Assembly: GCF_003473485.1 (NCBI RefSeq)
Contig: NC_053045.1
Location: 36,554,494 to 36,618,493, forward strand
From: Medicago truncatula
Lineage: Eukaryota; Streptophyta; Magnoliopsida; Fabales; Fabaceae
Length of the DNA stretch: 64,000 bases
Direction of reading: 5' to 3'
Part shown: piece after piece, positions 52,880-64,000 of the stretch
How the letters are laid out: each line of letters starts with the position of its first letter
Numbering within the stretch: position 1 is the first letter of the stretch
Made by a program: the position numbers and the translations under genes
The notes under the pieces: model-generated
The model's database searches: none
Told to the model about the DNA's origin: nothing
Seen by the model: only the letters and a program-made list of their open reading frames with translations

Positions 52880-54055
52880 TACATGATTTCCTTCCAACTG
52901 ATGAATCACTTCAGAAACTTCCGTCATCTTACAACAGACACTACTTACCAATGTTGTGCAGCTAAGAAAAATGGAATTCATGCTATACTCTTCATGATTT
53001 ACCCGCGTGATTTCCACTGCAGCTACATGATCCTTATTAATAGTGACATGTTGGGAAATTTGGAGGAATAGGAATGAGGAGATATTTCAAAATAAATAAA
53101 CTCACGTAGGCGGGGATGCTAATGACATTTTCTTCATTTCACTCAAACATGGTGCAGACTCTTGGTAACACAATACTTCTCTCTATTATGTGGCATGTTA
53201 GAATTCCACCAATGGGAGGATGTACTTCAAAGATGCTTACTTATTTCAAAAGCCTCTGTTGGGTCACGCATATATGAAACAACCTCCAAACCAATAGAGA
53301 TTGTTGTTGGACACGATAACCTGCATATTGTGGTTGAGATTTATAATAAATTTTGGTCACTGCAATGCAAAAATATTTATGGTATCCCTGGTTGAAAATC
53401 ATACCAAGGCATGTACTGATTCTAACATGCATGATTTGAGATTTTAAGAGCTATCTTTGGCTAGGTTCACGCGCTTAATAGTCTTTGTATCAACCCCCAA
53501 TCCTTAACTGTGTCAAGTGTAATATTTATGGTTTTGCCAAGGGTTTTCCTGCAACTTGTGGAAGGATTATTTAAGTAGCTTTGCGGTCAATTTGCATATC
53601 AATACTTCCTATAAAGTTGAGCTTCATGGTCAGATGCATGCTATTGAGATATATCTTATAAGAAGAATTGGAGGAGACTTTGGTTAGACCGACTCTCAAC
53701 TTGTTACTATTGTTCCTTGGTACCTAAGAAATAGATGGATGAATTGCCTGCCATTGTCATAAGTTAACAAATTTGTTTTTATTGGCCTTCAACATAATAA
53801 TGGTCTAATTTGGATGTCATAAAGGATTAAGCTTTTCTAGATTTATATTTTGTTAATGTGTTGATCTTTATCAAGAGTTCTCTACCTTGTTTGCCCTATA
53901 CTCTTCTTTTTTTGAGAGGTTTAATCCCTCTGAATTTTGATGACAAGTTTTTTTTGTTGATTTCCTTTGATTATTTTGGCTTGGGTTTTTGTCAAGTCCC
54001 CCAAGTGTCCTTGTATCATTCTTTTTATTTTAAGAATATATCTCAAGTGTAGCAA
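52880..54055 (+). mobile_element. LINE 3' relic with zinc-binding and RNase H-like remains
   Basis: Pieces in order: a CAAKKNGIHAILF-like zinc-domain scrap (about 52960), WEIWRNRNEEIFQNK (about 53050), the start of an RNase H-like fold CVKCNIYGFAKGFPATCG (about 53512), ELHGQMHAIE (about 53620), TDSQLVT and VPWYLRNRWMNC (53690-53750), and a T-rich tail. The first catalytic Asp of RNase H is replaced (NIYG where NTDG is usual), and a TAG interrupts before TDSQLV. Dead copy. Confidence 0.72.
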
Positions 54056-56091
54056 TTTTTATGCAGCAGTTAAGGGATACTAACATTATTGAAATGTCTT
54101 AGTTTATTTTGCCTTTGCTCACTCTATGTTGTTTAAAAAATATATATAAGTAAATAATTTGTTACATGCTTAATCATTGCACGTTCAATAATAATAGCTT
54201 TTTTAATTTATACTTTTTAAAAGAAAAAAAACAAGGCTCGGATTTAACACATTCAAAACTAATTAATTCTCTAAAATAAAAATTAATTTCTAGCATAACT
54301 TTTTTAATTTATTTATGTCAGCATACAATGCAAAAATTGAAATTAAACATTCATATCTTTACCGTAAATCTTGGAGCAGAAGTTCCCCACTTAACCCATG
54401 AGCTCATAGATGAGATGGTAAAGAATCGCTTGCGATTTAACCAAAGACTCTGGGTTCAAATTCAAACCAAAAAATATAACATAATATCTCTTGAAGAGTT
54501 TTATTATTCATTGCGATTCCATCCGACTCCTGGATAAGTCTCATGCAAAAGGTAGTTGGTTCCACTTTTGGTCTTGCATTTAAATCCACGCACAATAGTA
54601 TCCTGCCAAATATCCTCAAAAACCTTCCCAACAATTTGAAGAGTATCTTTCATTAGCTCTGTCCCTTATTTCTGTGGTGTCTATCAGACTGTATCTTCTT
54701 CGTGATTAGGAATATACAAATAATGGCCACGGAAACTTATCCGATATTATCAAGTAAATTCCGTTAATTTTTTTACTCACATAATTAAGTAAATTCCGTT
54801 ATTTATGATATCTAAACTATCTTAGCACCTAAATCGTATTTATTTTCATCTAACGGAACTATATATTAACCAATTTCAACGCTAAAAAAAAAATAAAAAA
54901 AAATAATCTAAATTTGACTAAAAATAAACATGGAATTTTTTTGAAAGAAGATAAACATGGAATTAGAAGTGCATCGTTTGTTCCTCACCGAATACGAAAG
55001 AAATATTAATACTTGCTCAACAATTTTAACAAAAAAATAAATAAATAATCCTAGCTAATTTAACTTCTTATTTCTTGTTAAATGCACCTTTCAAATTAAA
55101 CCACATCATTACATTAGTTGCCAATCACTTAACTCTACTTTATTGCTTAAAGTTTTTTTTTTTTTACAACTACTTAAAACAATCTTTAACATGCATGTTT
55201 TGCCACTTCTTAAACCTACGTAATAAATTTCAATGATGATAGCGATTTCAAGGGAAATGATAACATGTGTTAAAGATGGAAATTATCTATTGGTAATTTA
55301 GCCAATTTATTTCTCAAGTTTGACAATTTGTGAAATCCTTAACATATGCTCTTATTTTAATAATAATTCAAAATACAACTATTGACACTAACTGGCCAGG
55401 AAACGCTTTAAAAAGTTAGATATGAAAAATCAGTTTTCAAATTCACAACCTAATTGGAATTTCCCTTAAAAAAAAAAAAAACTTATTATAATTTAATGAA
55501 AGATGATTAATTTGAGGGTATGATTTAGGAATTAGCTCTCCCCATACCCATTATTCCACTTTACTTGCTTATGAATCAATTTTATGCAGATACTACTACT
55601 GATTCCAAAAGGTGTTTTAGAATAGACGAATTAGGGAGGATCCAGAAAATAATTTTTACAAAGCACTGCATCGAACACACAAAAAACTGCAACAAGTTTG
55701 AGTTATGAAAGCACACTGAAATAGATTGAAATGTTAGTCTCCTAAAGAGAAAAATATTAAAACGGAAAACAACAATAAAATGTGATAATCAGAATCAATA
55801 CCAACAAATCAAAAGGAAATAACTAACAAACCAATGATTGATATAAAGGGACACAAGAATGCGAAAGAACATGTTATAATCTCATGGGACATTAAAATAT
55901 ATCTATATTTTACCTTTTCATTAGAAGAAAAATGAGACATACAACCATAAAGAGTATGCAAGTAGGTAACAGCTATACACCCTAAAACATGTCAAAAACA
56001 TACACGAACAAGATGATGCCTATCATCAAAATAAATTCAGATAAGACAACTAGTGTATATAATATGCAGAATTGCTCTCCCTACATACGTA
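54056..56091. other. Gene-free AT-rich DNA
   Basis: Poly(A) and poly(T) runs throughout. A weak tRNA-like stretch near 54400-54460 is discussed among the rejected items. No gene seen. Confidence 0.5.
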
Positions 56092-56208
56092 CTCCTACCG
56101 TAACAATATAAGCGAAAGTGATCAAAGAAAGTTGATGTATTTGGTCTTTGTACCAAATACATCAATTCTCTTTGACTCACTTTTGCTTATATTTTGTTAG
56201 AGAGGGAG
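56092..56208. mobile_element. Stowaway-like MITE, 117-bp near-perfect hairpin
   Basis: The left end CTCCTACCGTAACAATATAAGC and the reverse complement of the right end CTCCCTCTCTAACAAAATATAAGC match. The whole element folds on itself through ACCAAATACATCAA. TA flanks both sides, as for Tc1/mariner-derived Stowaway elements. Confidence 0.75.
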
Positions 56209-56865
56209 TATATCGTATGGCACTTTCTTGTATCAGATATTTTGTTTATGTAGATAGGAGCACATTATGCTCTGATTGATCGACAAACTAAACGCATACT
56301 GATATGGCATTCCAAAATAGAAGGCAGTGTTACTTCTTTCCTTTTATAAAGTAGTATAAAGTTAAGAAAGGCATAAATAATCCTCACATATATCGGCAAA
56401 AAGACCGATTCCCCGGGCAATTTAAATGTCTGGAGCAAGTATGTACCACTAAATCCATCAATTGAAGACAGTGAAGTTAACAAATAATTGAAGTTAATGT
56501 GATGATCTAGAAAATGACCATAAGGTGTTTTAAATGTAAGACGTCGTTGAAAACTTGGCTCGTACAAACAAAAAAAAGCCTAAGAAATGAACTCAAAGAA
56601 AGTTTCCAGAAATAAGAAAAATGTCTTGGGACCCTTTTACTTTTAGTTTCAGGGGAAATGAAAACGTAAAACAAGCCAAGTAAATGGGCCCTAATCTTTC
56701 GAAACTTTCATTGTCATCAATAAAATCTGTCTCAGCCTATTTAATCATTGACCCCCATACCAGGACAAATAATTTCATAAACAGTATATATGTTCTCTAA
56801 TCAATAAGATTTCTTTTTTTATAGAAGCATCAAGCTTTCTCTAGTGTGGTAAAATCCAAAGGAAA

Positions 56866-57018
56866 ATGCTAACTTGTACTTGAAGGCCATATGTTAAGGA
56901 ACCAATAAGTAGAAATTGTCTTAAAAGTTGTGCATTCAATTTCTTAAAAGTATGAAATTGCTTTTAAACACACAATTTCTACTTTTAGGTTCCTTAACAT
57001 GTGCCCTCTAGTTAGCAT
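56866..57018. mobile_element. 153-bp hairpin MITE
   Basis: ATGCTAACT at the left end and AGTTAGCAT at the right are inverted. The arms continue as ATGTTAAGGAACC and AGTAGAAATTGT with their complements. Non-coding. Confidence 0.7.
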
Positions 57019-58999
57019 GACCCATATCCAAAATATTGAACCTCTCCTCCAGCTTTGAGAGTCGGAAAAGAAGACACTATCATCATAATGAGCAAGGATA
57101 AAAACACATGACAAGATATGACAGATCATGCCTTAGCTCTCAATGCAAGGCACCATAAATATCATAATTTTAAGTGTATAACCAAAGAAGATTTCTGTAG
57201 CTAAAACTTTCCTATTACTAATTTAATTTCTTCAGAAAGAACTCAGGAAAACAAGGAATTCTAACTTATGCATTACACCGTACAGGAAAGCAACCTAAAA
57301 ATCGTAATGTACAATAAATATTTCTATGGAATTTGTTTTACCGGAGTTCTTGATACATTATGTATAGGTGCCCTTGCATACTAATTGAAGTCAGTAACTA
57401 TAGCATTGTCTGTTCTGAAATTGCATGACTATTTACCTCAATTATCAGCAGTCTTTCAATGTGATGAGTTTGCCTTATTCTGAGTTATATCATTCAATGC
57501 ATGACCAAGAGTTCAACATCTTTTCTTGTTTTGTCAAAACCTGAAATCATCAAGCGATTCAGAATTCCTCGTCAAAAACATAGAAAGGTTAACAACAAAA
57601 CAAATCATTGCATATGCTCGTACCCAAGAAGTGGATTGAAAATCATTACAAAGTACCACACATGCCATAAGTATAAAAATAGGGAACACTTGGTGCACTG
57701 TCATCATTAGGACAGTGACTTCTAAATATTACAGCAGAGCAAGGCAAGGAAAAAAGGTGCATATATATTTCCTTTTATGTCAAAAGCATTAGAGGGAAAA
57801 ACCATTATTCGTGACCATAATTATGAAATTCTAGCATACTAGTCCATTGTGCGTGTCAAGGGTTAAAAACATAAACCATGAAGAAAAACAGCTGAACAAC
57901 AAACAAGGGACACCATAAACTCAAGCTATCTTATCAAAATGTGCTTGTAGAAGTAATCAATAAAACTACAGAAATGAAGACCACACTGGCATTTCCATAG
58001 TTTGTATGAACGCTTAACGTTCATACATTTTTTATGTTTATAAAACAAAAGCACATATAGTGTAAGCTCTCAAAAACTAGTTCTTTTTACCTTCAAAAAT
58101 TATTTCCAAAAAATAAAATGAAAAATTGAATGGACGACACCTATTTTATGTAACTTTTATCACTAAATTCAATAATAAAATTTGGATGGGAAAACTAAGA
58201 AAGAATAAATTTATAATTTGCACCGTCTCCTTTAACAAATTTTGCATCAGTCCATGCTTGCCTGCTACTATCTTACTCGTTGTTGATAACTTCAAAAATG
58301 AATTGCGCTTAACTTTTAAACAGAGATTACACGCAGTTTAATTACTACCAAAGAAATTAAGCATTTTAAAAAGGTAAGGATGATACGAGTCAAGAAAAGC
58401 CTTCAATAATATAAAGTTTACAACAATTCCAATATAAATGACCATTTCATACAAAATTCAAAAAAAATCAATAGAAACCAAAGCTAAAATGTCATTAACT
58501 TGCAGTCGATGATATTGTATTTTAGCTGTAGATCATGTAAAGATTGGACATTGGAAAATATTTTCCAAAAATTATTCTGGATATTGCCCAAGCTTATGTG
58601 ATAATAGTTACCCAAAGGTGGGATCCAGGATTTGGGAGAGAAGAGACCAATTATTTAGTTGAGAATATGATCTTCAAGCAACACAACTCAAGATTACATC
58701 ACTTCATGAATCACTAATTTTTTTCATTTCTTAGTAATTTGGGCGAAAATATTAGCATCCCCAAAAGAGTTCCAGAATTTGCTTCATGTATAATTTATAA
58801 AGAAAGGTTACAGCATATAAATACTCAAGTCGCTAAAAACAAAATTAACATGCAACCGACAATAAGAACAAAATTTGAACAAAAAAACCTAACCAATAAA
58901 ATTAACATTAATTTTTTATTAGTTAAAATTGAATCCTTCAAACAGATTTCTTTATAGACGTTGTGTAATAATTACAAGGGATGGGAAACAGATAAACTA
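57019..58999. other. Gene-free AT-rich DNA
   Basis: No sustained coding frame, RNA gene or clear transposon end was seen. Confidence 0.5.
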
Positions 59000-59202
59000 A
59001 CCAAGTCAGTAACATGGGCCTAAACATGGAAGCCAATGTTTCTGGGATACATTGTCAGGAAAAATACAATATACACAATCCTGCCAAAAGCCTCCCCAAG
59101 TTTTCAAAATTCTCTTCACAGGTAAGTTGTATGTACTACACAGCCAAATCAAACTTTGCAGTACAATAAATAGCCGTGCATGTTCATCCATCGGCAACAA
59201 CA
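59000..59202 (-). other. Possible spliced 3' UTR exon of the HUA2-like gene
   Basis: Less AT-rich than its surroundings. On the minus strand it is preceded by a good acceptor, TTACCTTTCAG (ending at 59203), and the HUA2-like last coding exon is followed by a donor-like AAGTACGT soon after its TGA. No coding meaning. Inferred from splice words only. Confidence 0.35.
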
Positions 59203-59524
59203 CTGAAAGGTAACAGTCATAAATCAATAATTAAGAAAGAAAGAAAGAAAAAAAAAAAACATTAAAAATATCTTTTCTGACTAAAAAATGACAAAAGCAT
59301 ACTACAGGTAAGTAGAACATTAAACTGTTTATTATAAAAGAAATTCAGTCCATATACCAGATGATATTACTATCAAAATCACATGTCACCATGTAAATAA
59401 TTAACCTACACAAGCTTGACCTCTGGGAAAGCTCCATTAAAGGGATTCCTACCGTCACAAACACAATGACTAATATCCTTAAGCTTTCAGTTTTGCAGAC
59501 CGTAACTTAAGCCTCACAAAAGCA

Positions 59525-59954
59525 GTGTGTAAGATGAGGGTTTCCCAAGCTTTGTAAGCTTTATTTAGGTTATATTTCTAAGCGAAGTGAGGCTTGGACT
59601 TTTCTCCAATACACCTTTGTCACACGGTGGGCTATTAAGCCTGGTTTATTAACAATATAACCCACTTGGGTTGTCCTGGTGGTACTGACTTGGGATCTGG
59701 GAGTGTGCTCCTCCTGGAGGTCTTAGGTTCGATTCTCTCTGGTGCCAATTTGGGTGGGCTAATTTAGCTTCTTCAAAAAAAATATAAGTGGCCTAACAAT
59801 GGATATAAGATAAGCTCTGATATAATATTAGTTTTTGGGCCTAAATCAACCCTAAAAAAATAGCTTATAAAGTGACGAGTGCCCCAAATTTGTACACTCG
59901 ATTTAGGCTATATCTCTAAGATATATGATGTGAGACTTGGCTTTTTCTCTAATA
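59525..59954. repeat. Pair of direct repeats flanking a SINE
   Basis: 59525-59613 and 59868-59954 share the order GTGA(G)..., TTTAGG(T/C)TATAT(T/C)TCTAAG and GTGAG(G/A)CTTGG, then TTCTC(C/T)AATA. They may be two copies of a MITE or the ends of one element that later received the SINE at 59661. Confidence 0.5.
59661..59780 (+). mobile_element. SINE with pol III boxes, A-rich tail and target duplication
   Basis: An A-box-like segment, TTGTCCTGGTGGTACT (59671-59686), and B box AGGTTCGATTC (59725-59735), then an unrelated body and an A run. AATATAA flanks both sides (59654-59660 and 59781-59787). About 120 bp, tRNA-derived plant SINE structure. Confidence 0.75.
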
Positions 59955-60152
59955 GAAGATGAAGTCTAAAATTTCCAAGCTGAAGTCAATTATTTTAAAT
60001 GTCCTAACACGCAAAAAAAAAAATGACCGCCTAGTAACTTACAGTACAGCAAAAAAAGTTACAACATCATTGCAAAAAGCAATCCTCCCATAAACATATC
60101 CAAGCTGAGGAGAGAGAAAACGTACTTAATTTTAATAAGACTCCAATTAACT

Positions 60153-63100
60153 TCAAGTGGGTCTCCAACTAACAGTAGTAATGTCTGGCCTGCCAGGCAA
60201 CATCTGAGGAACACCATGTCCTGGAAGAAGGGAACAATGAGATTTATTAGATCCATAATTCATAAAACTAATTTCTTAACAGCTAAAGATCAATACAGCG
60301 AAGAAAAGCAAAGAATAAAACAAGCAATGAAAAAATTAATTAAAGGTCACCTGGTACTGGTGCACTAGGTAGGGTGCTTGAAACTGCTCGATGAAAACCT
60401 ACATTGCTTAATGGAGGCCTTTCAAGTGGTGGTCGGAAACCTTCATTGCCATTATAAAAAAAAGTTATGAATGACATTCAGAACGTAATACAAAGATTTT
60501 AAGGTAATCAGCAACAAAAATAAATAAATAGTAAAACTAAAAAAATATAAGGAAAAGAACCTCCACAAGCTGGAAAATAGATTAACATACCTTCTTGCCC
60601 AAAGGGAGGGCCTGTAGGATTTATCCCTCTCCATACAACATTTTGATGTTGATTGTTTGTCGATGACATTCTCCTTTGCTCATCACTAACAAATTGCCTT
60701 AGGTTATCTGGAAGAGATGGTAAAGGAAATGGAGGATGGAATGTATGTGGAAGGTGTTGCTGAACTGTCTGATTTGTATATGAAAACTGATTTGATGGAT
60801 TTTGGGGTGGGGCAGGATGTGTATGTCTCTGAACATATGGGGTGTTACCCTGCTGATACTGATGGTTAGGTTGATGAACTTGGGCATTTATATACAAATC
60901 ATTCTGTCCGTATTCTAATTGTCTACTGAAGTCATGAGGTACATTCTGCTGATACCCCAACTTTGGGGATGACTGATAGGACTGAGGTGGCATTAATGAT
61001 TGGGAGACATGTGAAGGCCGAGCCAGTCCAGACGATTGAGGAACCAATGATACTGGTGGGGCTGAGGATGGTAAAGAAAGAGGCAATGGTTGCAATATTG
61101 GAGGTGGTGGTGGTGGTGGGGGAGGAGATGGAGATGATGGAGGAGGAGGTGGAGGTGGTGAAGAAGGCAAAGGTGGGGTTGGAGGAGGTGAATCAAGAGG
61201 TAATGGAATGGAACCCTCAGGAGTAGCCAATATGTCTTCTGCAATATCTGAAGTTGGGTCTAAATTCCTATTTGAGCTCTGAAGAAGCATATCAGTTTCG
61301 ACAGAACTGTCCAAATATACAGGTTTCTCATCCTTTGGGTGACCTGAAACATCTTCCATTTCTAGCTCACCATCCACATCCTCCAAGATACAATGGCGCT
61401 TGTCATTTGGGGTCACAGTGTCGGTTTCTGATCCTCCAAACTTGGGTGTGGGATCTACTGGAGATGTACCATACATATCTGTACATGAATTGATTGGTAA
61501 ATCTTCTTCGTCCTCATCTTCATCAAATGCATGGCAAGACAAAAAGCCAGGCAGCTGAAATGTTGCATTACTGATACAACACACATGAATACAACAAGAA
61601 TCAGATATCCAAATTACATTTTTTAACAAATAAAGTGGTAATAGAAAAGAAAACAAGAAATACACAGAAAAGCTTGGTAACATGGCCAATATAATCCTTA
61701 AAAAAAAAAAAAACATGGCCAATATAATAAATGTTGTATATCATGGCATCAGGCATTCTATTTGACAGTTGATTATTTGCTCCTGTTCATGTTGTTTCAA
61801 TATTTTGTTCAGAATACTGCTTAACTGTAATAGGAGAGTATAATAGGTCAGCAATCAGTCGGAACTTGTCTCGTCTAAAAAAATAGTGAACTCCAAAAGG
61901 AGTCGCTATTCATAGCAATTTAGATAACATAAATTACTTTGCTGCATCATTTCAGAATTGAGAAATTACTATTTCTCCTGGGTTTGAACAAGGATAAACT
62001 AATTGTGCAAAATTGACCAGCAACTCATGATAGGAAAAACATGAATTTATGGAATCAACCTAAAAAATTGATGGAACAAGTACCAGACCTTCCATATTCA
62101 TCAACAAGCATGCCTTCCATTTCTCTAATTGGGTCATCCACAGATCGCTCAGCACGAGATGGACGTCTGAAGGAAAAGCTAACTGTGATATCATCATTTG
62201 AAACCCCAATTTCATCCATGTAATGGCGAATAACGGACTCAGGCAAAATTTTCCTCTCAAGCCACAACCTCAAAACCTGCAAACCACCCAAAATAGAAAA
62301 TATACATATTCAAACAAAATTTAATTTCAATGAATGAGGTAAAGTTGTAGTCAAGGTCAAGTAATGCTGTAATTGTCATTCATAAAACATGATCACATAG
62401 GGCCCAATTTGAGGAAAAGAACCATGAAGCTGTTTGCAATGCTGGATGAATTTGATGTTTTCCCCATAAACCTCCCTTCCCCTGACATTGGTGTTATTTG
62501 CATTTCAATTCAGAAAAGTAGCCCATTTATTTATTTCTAAGTGGTGATGACCCAACTTCCCTTGGAATAAGTTGTTTAAGATGCAGCATTAATCTAATGT
62601 TATCATCTTTACTTTGAATCATCGTCCATGTTTGTTCTAAAAATATTTTGAAGATTGAAGTGGCAAATTCAGTGGTGATGGGTGATTTTCACACTATAGA
62701 CATGGTGAATTTAATCGCAGTGGAACGCCAACATCAATTTCAATCAGAGACAAGGTTTTGAATAAATGAAACAACGGCCTCTCTCTAGGGCTCTTGTGCA
62801 TGTTTCCCGGCACTTTCCTCCACTAATATGCAAAGAAACTAACTGGCTAGCTTTGTTGCATTATTTGTATTTATTTTCTTTCTTGTTTTTTTTTAGGATT
62901 TCAATGCATTCTAATCCTCCTCCTATTTCTACTCTGCCTCATTCCCTTAATACAATATCTTTTGTTGTTGATAAAAAAAAAAAAAAAAAAAAAACTGACC
63001 TTGTGACATTGACGACGATTTTCACGGGCACTAGCTCCAGGGGGAGCAGCAGCACCTAGAAGACGTGGCAGCGCTGCTTGAACTGTAGGGATGTAAGAAG

Positions 63101-63364
63101 CTCCAGCAATTCCTAAAAAACCCTTCAATTAGTGAGACAGATGCCGCAATGAAAAAAAATACCTAAACTTGCAATTGTGAGCTGGGAAAAGAAGTAGAAA
63201 CAAAAACACCAATAATAAATGCTAATAGAAAGGGATTATCTCACTCTTCACCTACCTTTTTGACTATGTGAACACTGGGTGATAGAATCAACAAGAAAAA
63301 ACAAATCCACTTTGCGATGAAAACTAGTTTCATTTTCCAATTTCCGAATGAGAAGTTCAACAAC
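60153..63364 (-). CDS. HUA2-like / ENHANCER OF AG-4 protein, C-terminal part
   Basis: Nuclear pre-mRNA processing factor family acting on MADS-box flowering regulators. Exons visible, minus strand: 63364-63256, 63112-63000, 62276-62089, 61570-60591, 60440-60351 and 60220-60153 (TGA), totalling 1548 nt and 515 residues in one frame. The 5' exons, including any PWWP domain, lie beyond 64000. The first three exons form the CID/RPR domain (VVELLIRKLENETSFHRK, VDLFFLVDSITQCSHSQKG, AALPRLLGAAAPPGASAREN, VLRLWLERKILPESVIRHY). Then come an acidic stretch (DEDEDEEDLP), DKRHCILEDVDGELEMEDVSG, long proline runs ([20 protein letters not shown]) and a Gln/His/Pro-rich region, ending GHGVPQMLPGRPDITTV. HUA2 and its HULK paralogues cannot be told apart from this part. 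Confidence 0.92.
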
Positions 63365-64000
63365 CTGAACATAAGGACTTCGAAGTAAGTCCAACATAGG
63401 TACATTGACCATAAAATTAACATAATCATCAAAATTAGTAGCAAAAGTATAACATCTTAAAATCAATAATCACATTCCAAAGAATGATCTCTAACTAAAT
63501 ATGAAGCAAACAGAGAGAAGATGCATGTCTTATCTTCGATGGATTCTCGATGCTCCTACTCAAGGATTGTTAACAACTTAATACGACAAATAAAAGCTCC
63601 TTATGATAATAATAGTAGCAAGAAATTAATGTAAAAACACACAAGTAAACTAATAGTAGAAGTATACAACTTACAACACATTAGTAACAAAATAATGTTC
63701 TACAACCTTCATTATCAGTAAATATGAGGTTCACCTCCCCTCGATAAAACTGGCAATGCTGGTTAGGAAATCCCATCTAGTTTCACACTTCCAACTTCTT
63801 ACATATCACATCAATGTATTTTCAACTTAATGTCGGTTTTGACATATTTTTGGGTATGTGCACTAAAACAATACATCTTTTCCTACTAGATGGGATTGGC
63901 TGTCGATCAGCCAACAACATTGAGTCTTGTCATGTATTAAGGTCAAAGGTAGTTCATTAACCTCTGACTCTTTCTTAATATTGTCCTACAGTTTTCCTTG
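63365..64000. other. Intron or upstream part of the HUA2-like gene, no exon recognised
   Basis: AT-rich, no segment resembling the preceding CID exon. Presumably an intron continuing past the window edge. Confidence 0.5.

Noticed and set aside
54400-54460. tRNA- or SINE-like stretch (GATGGTAAAGAA followed by GGGTTCAAATTC)
   Set aside because: The B box is imperfect, no cloverleaf can be drawn, and there is no tail or target duplication.
60963-61493. Plus-strand frames opposite the HUA2-like proline-rich exon
   Set aside because: Mirror images of the proline codons (Glu/Val/Met-rich), and the real exon on the other strand is well supported.

Overview
The window is AT-rich plant nuclear DNA. 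Multi-exon genes with GT-AG introns, a plastid photosystem II assembly factor, cell-wall peroxidases, plant LTR retrotransposons, LINE, hAT and MITE debris all point to a dicot. The sequence character suggests a legume such as Medicago, but that is inference; no marker here proves the species.

Layout. 25-2577 (+): the 3' two thirds of a plastid enoyl-ACP reductase gene, running in from the left edge. 3161-6836 (-): a complete 11-exon secreted GH9 endoglucanase with a C-terminal CBM49, convergent with the reductase. 8.3-9.95 kb: relics of a LINE and of a hAT transposase. 10.5-20.4 kb: three class III peroxidases (PrxA and PrxB on -, PrxC on +) with shared promoters. A 1.25-kb long-TIR element separates A from B. 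20792-25546: an intact Ty1/copia element with identical LTRs. 26.1-37.4 kb: a tandem cluster of RBR (Ariadne-type) ubiquitin ligases on the - strand, made of one decayed copy, one intact intronless copy and one copy split by a young copia element (30808-36282). 38322-43726 (+): HCF136, complete in 8 exons. 46735-51800 (+): a Brix-domain PETER PAN/SSF1-type ribosome-biogenesis gene. 52-60 kb: gene-poor, with a LINE relic, several hairpin MITEs and a SINE. 60153-63364 (-): the 3' end of a HUA2-like (ENHANCER OF AG-4) gene whose 5' part lies beyond the right edge.

The housekeeping genes (reductase, endoglucanase, HCF136, PPAN, HUA2-like) have unrelated jobs and form no functional cluster. The two tandem families (peroxidases, RBR ligases) are where the locus is evolving. 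PrxA has lost one intron precisely. PrxB lacks a promoter block shared by its siblings. One RBR gene is cut by a retrotransposon exactly between its catalytic RBR module and its Ariadne region. All exon joins were read by eye from splice sites, reading frame and family resemblance; no alignment or search was run.
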